A DNA stretch of 64,000 nucleotides, taken from contig JANTUC010000010.1 of assembly GCA_026873275.1 (NCBI GenBank), positions 558,001-622,000 of the forward strand, read 5' to 3'. The notes beneath the pieces are model-generated. The model was not told where the DNA came from, made no database searches, and worked only from the letters and a program-made list of their open reading frames with translations. Numbering within the stretch: position 1 is the first letter of the stretch; the number at the start of each line of letters is the position of its first letter. The position numbers were made by a program, and so were the translations under genes. Of this stretch, positions 33,411 through 46,500 are shown in pieces. The DNA is from Pseudopithomyces maydicus. Taxonomy: Eukaryota > Ascomycota > Dothideomycetes > Pleosporales > Didymosphaeriaceae.

Positions 33411-35303
33411 TCACGCTGTTTGCTGCAGGCTTTTTCCCTCCCCATCCGCACTTTCCTCGCCTTCAGAGTCATAGTCCGAGTACTCTTCCATCGTCATGTC
33501 TCGTGGTGCAGGAACCCAGTCGCCGGTTTCCCAAAACAATTTGAATCCCGTGGGCTTGATCCCAAACTCCCTCCCGACCATTCCTATCAACGTATATGCT
33601 GCACACCGACTAGGAACCTCGAGCTCAACACTCTTCTCTGTATCCGCTTGATATGCTTTCAGCTTAACGAGGCGTGCCGCCAAGCTATTCGGATTGACAG
33701 CGCCATCCATCCTCTTGATGACGGGCTCGCCGTACTCCTCGCACAGCCATTTGTACCGTGGGTGGCTGGCCAGGATGGCAGACTGGTCCTTCTCGGGGGC
33801 GAACGTAACCTCCTTGGCGATGAGCGAGAGGTAGTACGATTCAGCGTTCAAGCGCTCCTTGTCGGTGATTGGACTGTAGTTGAGCGTGCGGAGGCAGCCG
33901 AGACGCGCGATGGTGAGCATGTAGCCGTCTTCTGGGGTGAGGGAACGGCCGTCTGGGGCTTGGAGATGGGCGTAGAGGGGGTTGTGGGATATGCCTGGGT
34001 GAAAGAGATGATTAGCTGACACATAGATAGGGTATGTTAGGGAGAGACGCACGGAGAGAGGTGAGGCCAGGGAAGATTGCGGGGAGAGCGTCGATAAAAG
34101 ACCAGGTGGAGATCTCGTTGTAGGTAAGGTCCAGTTCGGTCAGAGATGTCGAGAAGACCAGGGGTACGTCGGATGGACTAGAAGAGATGGCTGAGATCTT
34201 GTTCTGTTTGAGGATGAGACGGCGTAGGTTGGGTAGCGTGGTAAGAGATTGTAGTGAAGAAAGAGAGGTGATGAGATTATCTTCGAAGACCAAGGAAGTG
34301 AGAGTGGGATTCAATGAGTGGGAGGAAAGGGCTGAATAAAGATTGGAGGATGCTGAGAAGGATGTCAAGGCAGGGAAGAGATGGGTCAGACGGGTGACAT
34401 CTTCCCACGGAAGAAGGTTCTCTTCGAGCCTGAGTTCTGTAATGTTGGCAAAGGCTTTGTGGCAGCGGGAACGTTCAGCCTCTGTCACAGTGGTATCTCT
34501 GAAGCGGGTTCCGCTGTTGACAATTAGTATCTTTTGTAAAACGGGACCAGGTACTGTAGTTGCATACTCTACCCTCAAATTCTTCAGCTTCTCCAATTGC
34601 TCGCATATTGACGCGACCTCCCGCCACTCTTCGAAGAGATTCCTGCTAAGGTCCAATTCGACGGCTTTAGGACAGGCCTCCTTCACGTCAGTGAGCCCCT
34701 CTGGCCATCCATCATTCCCTTTTCCCAACCTCGCAACACTTCTTTCCATACACAGCCCGTCTAATATTACGATCTTCAGCTCACTGAGCTGCGCGAGCTG
34801 TTTTCTGATCTTATCGAAACCAACTTCTTCCACTTCTTTCCCACTAATCCGGATCGGCTGATTGATCCTGGCCAAAGGGTCTCTTTTAAGAGCATTGTCA
34901 CCGGGTTTCGTAGCAAAAACTATGTGTACACTGGGATCTTGGACAGGATCGGAGGCGTACTTTGCTTTGAGAGCCTCAGAAAAGGAACGGACTGGGTCTG
35001 GTTTGCGGGCAGGCCGGACGAAGGATCCGGACGTTGCGCTCTTATTGAGACCTGTAGCTACGTTAGCACGATCGACTTCAGTTGTTCTCTTGATTTTCAA
35101 TTTCATGAGATTTCGGTATGGTCAGTCTAACATTCAAAGTACCTGATGCCTCCGTGTTCACCAGAATGCTTTCCTCGTATTGGGTCGTCCCACTCCACAC
35201 CCAGCCATTCGCCTTTCGTCCCTTTCACTTCTCCTCGATACCTAACAGTACAAGGCCTCCCATCGTAGGAAAGCCGCTTCCCAATGTAGAATTCGGTAGC
35301 CAT
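33411..35303 (-). CDS. Tubulin-folding cofactor E (CAP-Gly, LRR, ubiquitin-like)
   Basis: Three exons, 35303-35132, 35051-34053 and 33994-33411, give 584 residues with no frame break. Exon 1 is the CAP-Gly domain (IGKRLSYDGRPCTVRYRGEV, KGEWLGVEWDDPIRGKHSGE, GGIRYFEC). The TGT codon of RYFEC is split by intron 1, whose donor GTTAGA is slightly unusual. Exon 2 carries leucine-rich repeats (VELDLSRNLFEEW, ITELRLEENLL, NLRRLILKQNKI, LTELDLTYNEIS). The C-terminus (SHNPLYAHLQ, EDGYMLTIARLGCLRTLNYS, then a ubiquitin-like end) matches TBCE/Pac2. The protein takes part in the last cytosolic step of alpha/beta-tubulin heterodimer assembly, downstream of prefoldin and CCT. It shares a 377-bp divergent promoter with PRP11. 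Confidence 0.9.
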
Positions 35304-35680
35304 TGATTAGGGCTTGCTCTTGCGAATAGTGGGGTAATCAAGGAATAGAACACCAGGAGTCTATTACTGTGAGTTCGGAAACCCTTAAAGCAATGTAACG
35401 TTTAGATTCATCAGTGGTAACAAATATAGAAGGGAAGCTGCATTGGCGTCGACTTCCATAATGTTCTGCCTGTTGCACACTGCACGTGAGTGGTCTTGGC
35501 AACACGCTAAGCTTTCAGGGTGGCTACAGATCCTCGCCCGGTCCACTCCAACACCCTCAACGTCAGCGACCTCACGCACGCAGGTGCAAAGTTTCTGAAG
35601 TAGCTGTAGGTGTGCGCGCGCGCAGCATCTTTGATATTCTTCGTACCGTCTGATTAACATAATTCTATTAACTAGCAGAA
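35304..35680. promoter_or_regulatory. Divergent promoter of TBCE and PRP11
   Basis: 377 bp between start codons facing apart. No specific site could be named. Confidence 0.5.
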
Positions 35681-36441
35681 ATGGATTATCAGGTAAGAGT
35701 TCTACGCCGCCCCGTCGCGACCAGGACAGACTGCTAACGCGCGCAGAACCGTGCAGGCTCCAAGTTCGGTGGCGGAGGTGTCGCCTCGACTTCTGCGACC
35801 AATGCAGACCGCCGTGAACGTCTCCGCAAGCTGGCGCTAGAGACTATCGACCTCGACAAGGACCCTTACTTTTTAAGAACCATGTCGGTAGCTTCGAGTG
35901 TCGCCTATGCCTCACTGTACACCAGAACGATGGCTCGTACTTGGCTCATACACAGGGAAGGAAGCATCAAACAAACCTCGCCCGCCGCGCTGCCAAGGAA
36001 CAGCGGGAAGGCAAGAAGGACGATGCCATGCAGACTGGATTGCTCGCCGGTGTCCAAGTTAAGAAGAATGTCATTAGAATCGGTCGACCAGGCTACAGGA
36101 TTACCAAGGTCCGCGATCCTGTCACACGCCAAAATGGTCTCTTGTTCCAATTCCAGTTTCCAGACATTGCACCAGGCACAATTCCCCGCGTGCGTTTCAT
36201 GAGCGCTTACGAACAGAAAGTGGAGGATCCCGATCCCAACTACCAGTACTTCATCGTAGCTGGCGAGCCTTACGAGACTGTGGCGGTGAAGCTGCAGGCT
36301 CGTGAGGTTGACCGCCGGGAAGGCAAGTTTTGGACGTGGTTCGACGAGGACAACAAAGAGTTCTGGTGCCAGCTACTGTTTAAGACAGAACGTGACGAGC
36401 GCTTCAGCGCCGTCCCTGGTCTTGCTCCAGGTCGCAAATGA
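35681..36441 (+). CDS. PRP11: Splicing factor PRP11 / SF3A2 (SF3a66); one frame break
   Basis: Two exons, 35681-35692 and 35747-36441. Exon 1 encodes MDYQ and is joined by a 54-nt intron to NRAGSKFGGGGVAS, then NADRRERLRKLALETIDLDK, the invariant start of SF3A2. The frame changes just after DPYF: the T-run 35870-35874 seems to lack one T. In the corrected frame the matrin-type C2H2 zinc finger follows (FECRLCLTVHQNDGSYLAHT, with GRKHQTNLARRAAKEQ). The rest carries the SF3A2 core (IGRPGYRITKVRDP, LLFQFQFPDIAPGTIPRVRF, MSAYEQKVEDPD, QYFIVAGEPYETVAVKLQ). The total of 235 residues is normal for fungi. The protein is an essential part of the SF3a complex of U2 snRNP, which makes a true disabling mutation unlikely and favours a base-calling error. 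Confidence 0.92.
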
Positions 36442-39400
36442 GAAACCAATGGATCGAGCTTGGACAAACTCACATGCGGAAGTAACCAATACATGCGGCG
36501 CGCTCGGGGATCGAAGGTATTAGCGAGCGGTAGATGAAGGATGGGCGGCCCGGTACAGATTGAACTCCCGATGAAGCCTGATGTGGCCAGAACACATTCG
36601 GAAAAAGCTAGGCCGGGAATAGGCCTGGGTCCTACGTCAGGACCTAAGGTTTGGGCATGCTAGGTGTATTATGTATTATACAAGTGTAGGTTGTGGCCCT
36701 ACACAGTCATAATGTAACTCTGGTTGACGGATAATTATTTGACTACAGAGCAACTCAGATATATGATCCAGTCTATTTCTGGCCATGCCTTGTTTTGATG
36801 ATACCCAAGTTTGCACCCTGTAAAAAGGCAGTCTAGGCAAACAACGCTTGCAGACTGAAAGCGAGATTGCGGGATTATAAGCGATGTCGATTGGTCCGAT
36901 GGCCTTGGTCAACGAGGAGCGATATTCAATCTCCACCGAAGTCTGACTCCTGCAAGTAGCAAGAATTCCGTCCCTCGGATCCCTGACCCGAGACTTCCAT
37001 GCAGTGGAATTCCTGGAAGTCGACTGCCTGTTGGCATGCATATCTTGGCGATTCAACGCAAGCAGTGCACGCGCGTCGACTTGTTGTTCTCTGTACATGT
37101 AGGCGTGTAGCTATTCTCCCTCCACTATGTTTTACGTGTTTCTATCCACTGATCGGAGAAAATAAAGTGCTTGCAGGGCCAATCCATAATTTGAATCACC
37201 ATGCAATCATATGACTGGTCTGGAAGACACGAATAGCGGAGCCTGACGCAACCTTGCAACACCACCTTACCCATGTCGACGCTTTCTACCACACATGACC
37301 AATGACGGATGATCATGATGGACATACGATAAAATGGCTCTGAATGGTTTCATTCGCTGCGCTCAAGTCGACCACTCGATGAAGTTGCTTCAGCTCCGCC
37401 ACACCTGCCTATGCGAGTGGAGCCTACCCACCTACATCTGGGAGAAGCACCTCGCTCCCAGATATCTGGATTCAACCGTACACGCGTACACAAACAAGTT
37501 ACGCCCTGCAGCATTGCTACCATGGTTCCATTCAAGCAAGCCTACCATTGTCGGCTCGAACTTGTCGAGGACCTCAGTTGTTTGAGCAGGAACGAGGGCA
37601 CCACACCTTTCGTCGCACCTTCCTGCCCAACAAACTACGTCAAGACTGATATCATGACAACCACTACTGAACTCACGTCTACACCTACTTTGTTTCAGTC
37701 ACAGGGGATTCGTCGCAGTTTGTAGGTCACATGCCTTTATATCTGGATCCATACCACTCCACCCCAACACCTTACACTGTTTGATATTTGGTTGTACGCG
37801 TTTAGCCCCGCACTTGCTCATTGTCTATCCTCGGGAAGGTCCGGGCAAAGGCGACCTCACCGCTAAGGGTGTGCGACGCAGAGGTGCAAAACGCTTTGCT
37901 CGAGCCGACCCGAGCCATATGGGCACTGTTGTGCTACAGTTCACAGATCTTTCGACATTGCTTGCTCGGGTTGTTCAATATCGCTTCTGAACAGTGCCTA
38001 TACATAAAACGTCCCGGACAGCTATTGTTGGGGTCGGCATATGCTCGTATGCGTCTAAAAACATACACTGCACTCAATTCCAATGCAGCATCCCACGCAC
38101 TTTCTGCTATCGACTAGCCGCTATCGTGTCTCAGGTTTCCGAGAGCACACCCCAGGCAAGTGGCTCAGCCTGGTCGCTATTGGCATCGATCTTCTTAATC
38201 AGATGATCGCTAAACTTCGTGGCGGACAACTCGGTCAAGGCACTACGCCCAGTGGTAGCTGAATGTCGCTGTGGGGTTCATAGTCGACCGTTTCAACCGC
38301 CTGTCAAACAAAACCCTTGCAAACATGGGAGCAACCGAGAGACATGACAAATGGCCGTGAGTCGATGCGCCACTCTCGACCAAATTCAACCATGACGAGC
38401 ACCGAAGAGCACACGTCTCGCCTTGTTCGAACGCCACCCACGGGGCTGACTTTTGTGAATGCCAGCAATTTATCTCCTACGCTGGACTCTTCTTTGCTGT
38501 CTTGGATGCGCCACTACAAGAAACCTCAACAAAATTGTAGCGGTCAAACGAAAGCAAGGTGACGGTGGCTTCTCTTCTCTGCAAGGTTTCTGTCGGAAGC
38601 CATGGCGGAGACCCTTGTTGATTGTCGACGGAGACATGACTGCCCCTGTCGAAGTCTATCACGAGGCGTCCTTGCCAAACAATCGGTCCGTTAGGTTCTA
38701 GTCAGATCATCTGCACATCCGGCAACGTCAGTCCGAAAAGAGATGATGATGTCGATTTTGGAAGTGACATCGTATTCGCAAATGTGCGATACTCGAAGAA
38801 CGGAATCAAAGTTGTGAAGATTCGGATTGCTGACTTTAGTTGCAAGACAAGACATGGAGTATTTACGCAGTCAACCTTGGACATGCATGGTATCTGGAGT
38901 ACAAGCAACCCAACTGGGCTTGGTCGATGCCGGGACCCTGCAGAAAGCTCAGATGACAAAGTTGCAAGTGAGACATGGACCACAGTCGCACACAGTTCCC
39001 CGAGGCCGCGTAGAAGCCGCGCCAGCTCCAGACGACGGTAAGCTGGCTGAGTGAGCTGAAAGGGTAGGGGAATTATCAGATGGCTATCGCTAGACACTGG
39101 CATGGCGTCCGCGATCAACATGCATGCAGACGAAGGGTATGGCAGCAGCATCGAATCCGGACGGGATTGGGATTGGGATTGGGATTGCCATTGAGGCGCA
39201 TATTTGCGTAGGAAGCGGACATGGCGTTTCATGGCCCCGCTAGGATGCTTCGGCGCCTGGTGCGGAAGCGATGCGGGATACAAGCATGGTAGGACGGCGG
39301 AGATCGGGCACAGACACAGGGAAGGGCTCTCTCAGGCTCCCTGTCGCGGGGCGGGACGAATGGTGGCCCTGCTGGAAGTTGGCGGTCGCTGCTGGCGGCC

Positions 39401-41257
39401 ATACGGCGACAGGCTGTGGGTCTCGAGCTATTGACTCACGGGCGGGCTACCCAAAGTGTAGGAAACAGAGCCCGGAACAGCGGAAAGTTATGACTGCCGT
39501 CCAGCTCTGGTCATGCACTGTATCGAGGCAGGGCGGGCTCGAGGCTAGCAGCAGTGTAGCATGCCGAACGAAGCAGAAGGGAGTGGACGGGCGGTGGGCG
39601 CGCAGATTGGTCGGCAGAGGCGGGGATCGTCGCGGCGTCTGGACATGGACATGGCGGGATGCGCAGGCAGGCATTCGTATCCAGGCTCGGGCGGGGGCCT
39701 CTATTACTTTCCAGAAGCAATGAAGTCAACCTGCTCGATCCGGCTACTGCGGCAGCAGCGTGGGCGGCAGCAGAGAGGCGGCAGCACACAGGCGGGTTGA
39801 GGCCTGGGGAGTCAGACGATAGGAATGGCTGGGTGGATTGGGACGAGGTGCCAGTGGTGAATGCATGACCACGGCCGCTTATGCATGCACAGCTAGGGTA
39901 CCGCGACGGACGACGATGATTCGGCGTGACCCCCTCCGGCATGCTCAATCAGCGTCGCGGCGATAGGGAGCAGCGCGGTGGCTAGCGCACAGGTCGAGGC
40001 GTCATGGAGGGCAGCGGTTTGGGCGGGGGGTGCGCTGCTGCTGCTGCTGCTGCTGGAGGAGGAGGGCGCTGCTGGGCTGGAGGGCTGCTGGGCTGGCGGG
40101 CGGGCGGGCGGGGAGGGGGACGCGCGCGCTGTGTGCCTGTCTGTCTGTCTGGTCTGTCTGTCTGTCTGCCCCTTCTGGGGCTTCGATATCGAGATCCGGA
40201 GCTAGAGCTGCTCGCATGCACGTAATGAACAGATGCCAGACGGACACTCCGCCGTACAGCCACAAGCGGGCCTCCATTCCATGCCTGCGCCGGCACCCAT
40301 GCCATGCGGGCGCTCGCGGGCTCTGATTGCCCGTCACGGTGCAGCAGCGTGTCCCCATACGCTCGCTAGGCGACGTTAGCTGCGCATCTCTCCATCGCGG
40401 GCCGAGCTGGTGGTCTCTGCTCCGCGCACGACTGGGCCTGCTCAGCCATCCCGTTGCGCTCGAGCACGACTGAGGTGATTCGCCATACATAGGGAGTCCT
40501 AGGGACGCTGCCTGCTGCCGTAGCCACTCGACGCCTGCCGCTACTCTCCACGCGTTCAGTTCAGACCGCGGCCCGGGAATCTCGCAGCACGCATTGGGAC
40601 AGTCCCGCTTTTGGTCTGCAAGTCAGGCCCGAATCATCACCAGCTAGGAGACCCTACAGCGGCTACCAGCAGCTGTCTGGGCGGTGCATCATCTCGCGCC
40701 CGCATTCCACCGCCGGTACCCTCCCTCCTGTCACCCTGTCATCTTATCGCCCTCACGTGGCAGCCTTACTTACCGTCTGCTATCATCAGGGCTGCTCCAC
40801 TCTGCCCACGCTGGCGACTGTCCGCCCGGCTAGCCGATCCTTTGCGACCGCCTTGCCTGTGCCTATTCGCACCATCCCATCTCTGCAGCCTTGTGCTACC
40901 CTGCCCGACGACCGCAGCCAGCGCCTCGCCCGCCGCTCACCACCCGCCGCCGGCTACTGGACACGCCTGCCCTCACCCTCCCCGAACACTAGTTCGAGCT
41001 CGGATCCAAGGCACTGACCGCGGCGAGTCTTCGGTAATCACTGCAGCTCGCCTTTTGCGTCCGTGACCCGCACCTCGAACTTCACTTCACGTCAACACTC
41101 GATCGCATGCTGAACACCCAAGCACCCAGCACCACAACAACAACAACCCATCCCCCAGCGCCCAGCACCCCCACGACACCACGCGCCCCATTGACCACCA
41201 CGTCGCGACCGGGACGACGCGACGACCACCTGCCCGCGACCCTCGCGAACGGCTGGA
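36442..41257. other. Large gene-free region upstream of RSC7, 4.8 kb, rich in simple repeats
   Basis: No domain-bearing frame or exon chain was found. Simple-sequence features include GGGATT repeats (about 39166-39190), a CTG run (about 40031-40055), a GGGC run (about 40095-40113) and a CTGT/CTGTCTGT run (about 40134-40172). The region next to RSC7 is GC-rich and may supply a long 5' UTR or regulatory sequence. Confidence 0.5.
40031..40172. repeat. Cluster of CTG, CGGG and CTGT microsatellites
   Basis: Three simple repeats lie within 140 bp: six or seven CTG triplets, four or five CGGG units and about eight CTGT units. They lie about 1.1 kb upstream of the RSC7 start. Confidence 0.8.
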
Positions 41258-43565
41258 ATGTATTCGGTCCACCCCGTCCAGACAATGTCCAACGGTGCTA
41301 TTGGGAACGGCCTCATCATGGACCCTTCAGGCACCATCAATCCCGCCGCCCTGAATCCTAATGGTATGCACTCACCTTCCCGACCCAGCACCATTGCCGC
41401 CCCAAAAGCGCGCGTCGAGGGCGACCGCGACCCGCCGCGATGCCCTCTCCCCATCGCACCCGCCGCGCGCATTCCCACTCCCCACTGCTTCCCACCGCTG
41501 CGCCCGATGCATCAAGCTTGCTGACCCAAAATTCGCTCTAGATCTGATCGGAACCTCCCAGCAAACCGTCGCGCAACCGTCCATCCGAGGCCTCAAACGC
41601 AGCCGCACGCCCGAGGACAGCTATGCTGATTTGCAGCCTGGCGAAAATGGCGACGGTACGTCCGTGTGGCATTTCACTCGCTGCGCGTCCATTTGCAATC
41701 CTTGTGCTGACCAAGAACCCCCAGATGACAGCGCCCGCAGAAAGCGCGGCCGACCAGTCAAGCCTACCAAAGGCTCCTATTCCGAGGACAACTTGGTTTC
41801 TCAACCCCCACAGACACCCTCCTACAACGTGCATGCCCCGCCGGTCCAGACACCGCAGCTGCAAGCTACACCACTGCCGCAGGTGTCTCCGCCGCAGACG
41901 TCTCCACCCGCCAAATCGACTCCGACAAAGTCCACCGTGATCAAGGCGCTTCCAACCGTGCGGGATCACACGACTGATCAACTCAACCCCGAAGGAGACG
42001 AATATTTGCCACGCGAAAAAGACGAAGCCGGCGAGCAAAAGATTACGCCGACAGGACACCTCCTTGACAATAGGGAATATCGGTGTCGCACCTTCTTCGT
42101 CCCCAACCGGGGGAACAAGCTGTTTATGCTTGCCACCGAGTGCGCACGGATCCTGGGCTACCGAGACTCGTACCTCCTTTTCAACAAGAATAGGTCGTTG
42201 TATAAGATAATCGCCACACAAGCAGAGAAGGACGATCTCATCCACCAAGAAATTCTCCCCTACTCCTATCGCTCTCGCCAGATCGCCATCGTCACTGCGC
42301 GTTCTATGTTTCGCCAGTTCGGCAGTAGAGTTGTCGTCAACGGTCGACGAGTGCGTGACGATTACTGGGAGAGTAAAGCTAGAAAGCAAGGCTTTACCGA
42401 AGAAGACGCGGCAGGAGAGAAGAGGCCCGGCGCCGCGAGAGCTCGTGAAGCCGCAGCAGCCGAAGCAAGCCACGCCGGCGGCCACCTGGCCTTTGCGCAC
42501 ACCGGCGCTTTCACTGGAAAGCTGGACCAGGACTACCTAGGATCGACTGTGAACCCTTTGCAGCCATTCGGCGGATTAACACCTGCACCCGGCACGATGA
42601 CGACCGCCAACCCAGAGCCCTTTGATCAGCGGACGACCACAGATCTACAGCCGCGAAACTATGCCGGTGTTCAGCGCCCGAGACACGAACTGTCGGGAAT
42701 ACCGTACCAGGACGTGACCCGGCCTTCGCCCTCGGGAGAAATTTTGAACCAGGCTAGCCAGACCGCAGACTACAACAAGAGCCTCGGACAGCAGAGGAAG
42801 GATCGCAAGCAATACCTTGACGATATCTGGGCAAGACCGCATGAGCCCCCGCCACCTACCGAACACCCTGGCACTACCGATGCAAACAATGTTCCTCAAG
42901 CCGTACAAGCTACGCACTCACCTCACATGACTTCTGCGATCGCCAGCGTTGGCGTTGGTCAATATGGTCTCCCTGCCCAGACCCCACAAAGACCTGGTCA
43001 AGCAGTCGGTGCTCCGGGATATCGACCACAACCGCATCCCCAATCCATGGTTCCATCACCTATGACCCAACAGCACACGCCGATGAGGCCTGACCAGATG
43101 CATCGACGTCCTCCGAGCATGAACTTGCCTCAAGGCATGAACGCTGCAGCCATGGCGCAGGCGGGCATGCTACCCAACGTTGGACAGACTCCAGGACACG
43201 GTTACCCAGCGCAACACATGTGGCAGCAAGCTCCCCCTCAACCATCACCGCTCTCGCAGCAACATAACATGCAAGCATACGCACGGCCACCACAGCAAAG
43301 CCAGCATCCGCAACAGTCGCCCATGCACGCATCGCCACAGCTTCATCACACCCAAAGTAGCGGTTCGATGCACGGAACTCCAGTACAACAGTACCAGACT
43401 ATGAACGCCATGGCCGACCCCAATTTCTCAATGGGACAGAACCCTTACCAGCCAAGTCCAAGCCCACATCAATACATGCAGCACCAAAGCACTGCCGCAC
43501 AACAGCCAGGCATGCCAGGCTGGGCACCGAACCAAACAGCTCAACAAGGGTGGCCCACATACTAG
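41258..43565 (+). CDS. RSC7/NPL6-like subunit of the RSC/SWI-SNF chromatin remodeller
   Basis: Three exons, 41258-41363, 41542-41655 and 41725-43565, give 686 residues; a second Met at 41285 is also possible. Intron 1 is 178 nt (donor GTATGC, branch CTGACC) and intron 2 is 69 nt. Each splice makes an Asp codon. An AT-hook-like RRKRGRPVKP lies near residue 80. The conserved RSC7/SWP82 domain spans about residues 180-290: EYRCRTFFVPNRGNKLFMLA, TECARILGYRDSYLLFNKNR, LYKIIATQAEKDDLIHQ, EILPYSYRSRQIAIVTARSM and FRQFGSRVVVNGRRVRDDYW. The rest is Gln/Pro/Met/His-rich and disordered, as in the fungal relatives. Members are nuclear subunits of ATP-dependent remodellers. The 4.8 kb upstream is empty of genes, so the control region may be large. 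Confidence 0.88.
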
Positions 43566-46500
43566 GGCTATCACCACTACAAATTGCGATACCAAATACA
43601 ACCGGAAAAACACCTGCCATAACATGGATTTAGTAAATTGCTGCATGGACCCGGATGCTCTAATGAACGGCAGCTGTACCCCTGATTTACTGGTGTAATA
43701 GAAGGCACCTGGCAGAGATCCAGCGGTAGTTACACCAGCTCAATCTGTGGTGCTCACATCGAATATAGCTTGTTCGTGGAGAACAACACGAAACGCAGAA
43801 AAAGACCGATCACCTCCGCACCACGCTCAGCGAGAGCCCGACCGAAATTCTACGAAATGAGCGTTTGCATATGCCTGGCTCGCTTGCTTTTATTCTTTTC
43901 CTGCGATGCCGGTTTGTTTACAATTTGCTTTCGACGACATCATTCACGATCTCCACTCTTGCGCTGCATCTGGAATACGACTGAGCATATACTACGACTC
44001 GTCCATGGGACGACCTTAACGGCAGTCACGTGGGACGATTATATGGATTCGCGAGCCAAGACTTGGTTGTTGTTTTTTTCTGCGGCGCGTTGGTGCAAAG
44101 CATTCACAAGTTTACATTTTCAGCTTTGTACAGTTTGGCCGATTTCTCCTTTTTTCTCTTCTTCTCTCCATTCTCACTACGCACATACCGCTTCTGCGAC
44201 CTGTGTCCTCCGTTCGTTATTCTTGCATACATGCAGTTCAATTGGATTCGGGAGTTTTGCATGACACGACGCGTATGTGTCTCTCTAGTGCTTTCGGTTC
44301 TGCATCATGGACTAGTGTGGTGACTTTCATTTACACGTTCAACCCGTCAGATTGCCCCCTTGGTTCTTGGCTTCGGCATCGGTCTCGTTTGCAGGGTGGT
44401 TGGATTGTAGCGTCGTCGCAAGCACCTGATTCCCCAATAGCACGTCATCTACATTTCGGGCGGAGTTCTGGTCTGTGTGTCATGGTCATAACAATGCATA
44501 TTGGACAGTCTGGCTGGGGTGGGTTAGGGTGGGCTAGAGTAGATCCCGGATGGGTTCTGTGCAGCTGTGGGGTCACGGTATGGATCGGAGGGACATGCCG
44601 GGACGGTGGGACAGCATCGTATGCATGGTTGCGGAAGTGTGCATGAGATGCCTGTGGTTTCCTTTAACCCTCCCCCCTTAATAATGATAATATATTCTCT
44701 ACCATGCAGGGACGTTTTCTTAGTTGATGCTCTATGGCTATGGGGGCCAAGCATGCCACCACTACAGGTCAGCCTTACAGTGGAATGTTCGCGTGCCTGT
44801 ATCAGAACGCGAACGGGTGCAGATCCAGTTCGCAGCATGATGTGCTGTCAAGGCGACGCCTCCGCTCGCTTGCCCTCTCCAATCCGGACTCACACGGACG
44901 ATTCCTTCCATCGTGTGATCTGCCTGCACATCCCATCACAACGCTGACCGACTCCCCGCCCCTGGCCCCCGCTCGTGGCACAGTCAACGCCGCTGGCCAT
45001 GCCGTGACGTGTACTGGCAGCCGGGATACCTTGCGCAGCACGCAGGCATCGGAGGCGTTCCCGGCGCCAGATAGGCGAATGCATGCGCGGTGACAGCGCT
45101 TGCGATCGGTACCTCTCGAGCAGCCGCGCAGCGCAGTGCGTGATCTTGTCGCGCCGCATGCGCAAGCGGCGTTATATTTAACTTCTGGCCCAAGGAAAGC
45201 CGCGTCGTCCTCCTTGCCCTGGATTTGGGTGTTCTGGTACTTGGGACCGAAACCGTGGGCAGGAGGGGGACGGGCGAGGCACGGGGGTTGGGTTGGGTTG
45301 GGATGGGCTGGGATGGGCTGGGATGGGCTGGGATGGGAGGGAGAGGGGGAGTGCGAGTTGGTTGTACGGCGATGCAGCAAAGGCCCGATTGACCCAATTC
45401 CCAGTACCGTGGGCGGCTTCCAACGTGGCAGGACGAGGGCACACAGGAGGGCAAAGTCTATGTCATTCTGAATCTGGACACGCGTCGTGAGGGCTCACGG
45501 GATCTCCCGCGATTTGACAGGTGTACCGCGCGCGCGTAGTCTCCCCACGTTGTCGACGTCGCAATACTAAACCTAGGGCCTAACGCTCGGCATCACGAGG
45601 GTACTCCGAGCCTCCCTCGTTCGGCACCCAGGCGGCAGCCCAGCTTGCCGCAAATGTTGAGGACGCCGTAGCTGCTTTGGGACATGCACTTCCCGATGCG
45701 GTCGCCTTTTAACTTTTGCTCCAGAGGGAGCTGGGACAGGTCCGCCCTGGTGTAGAGGTCATGGACGTGTAATGTGGCGCATGTCTTGACTCCACACTAC
45801 CATCGCATGCACCCAGATGTTCGGATCCAAGTACCGCGCTCCGTATGTACAATACTGATGGCGCTGTGGCTAGTAGACTACCGTACTTAGTACCGTACCT
45901 TCTTTCAGATGCGTACACTAGCCCAAGCCTCAACTCCATTGCTCCCCGCGGACATGTCATGTCCACTCGCCACTGCTCGCCCTCGCCTACTGGCCTAGAC
46001 GAGGCAGCACAAGATTTTTGTTGAACCGCATTGTGGACGATCCCACGTGTCGCCAACCTGCCCATTCGGCATCCAGTCCGTCCGATGGCCGTCGACGCCA
46101 AACCTTGGAGCCTTCCGAACCACCAAGGTTTCATTGTGCATGCAGGGGCGCGACGACGACGTGGAAATGCTATGGTATTGGGAATCCGTACCTGTGGGCA
46201 AGGGTGAAGGCAAACGTCGGACTTTTTTTTTTCTCCTGCGAGAAAAAATTGGTACACTACTGCCCTTTCCCACGCGAGTACCTGAATGCAGCGGGATGAC
46301 GGAGACACCAAGACCCTCTCTCGGAAGGGCCCTCGGACGAGTGGAGGCAGAGCGGTGAAGGGAACAGTAACTTTGACAACGCACCAAGTGCGATGCATGA
46401 TGAGATGATGATCTTCGGCTTTGTAGACAGCGGTGTGAGGTCTTGTAGACATGCAAATTGGCGCTGGAGGGGAGAAAAGAAGAGGTTGGGAAAATCATGA

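Noticed and set aside
45709..46452. 247-codon minus-strand open frame
   Set aside because: No domain or protein-like composition; overlapping frames of similar length occur in this GC-rich noncoding DNA.
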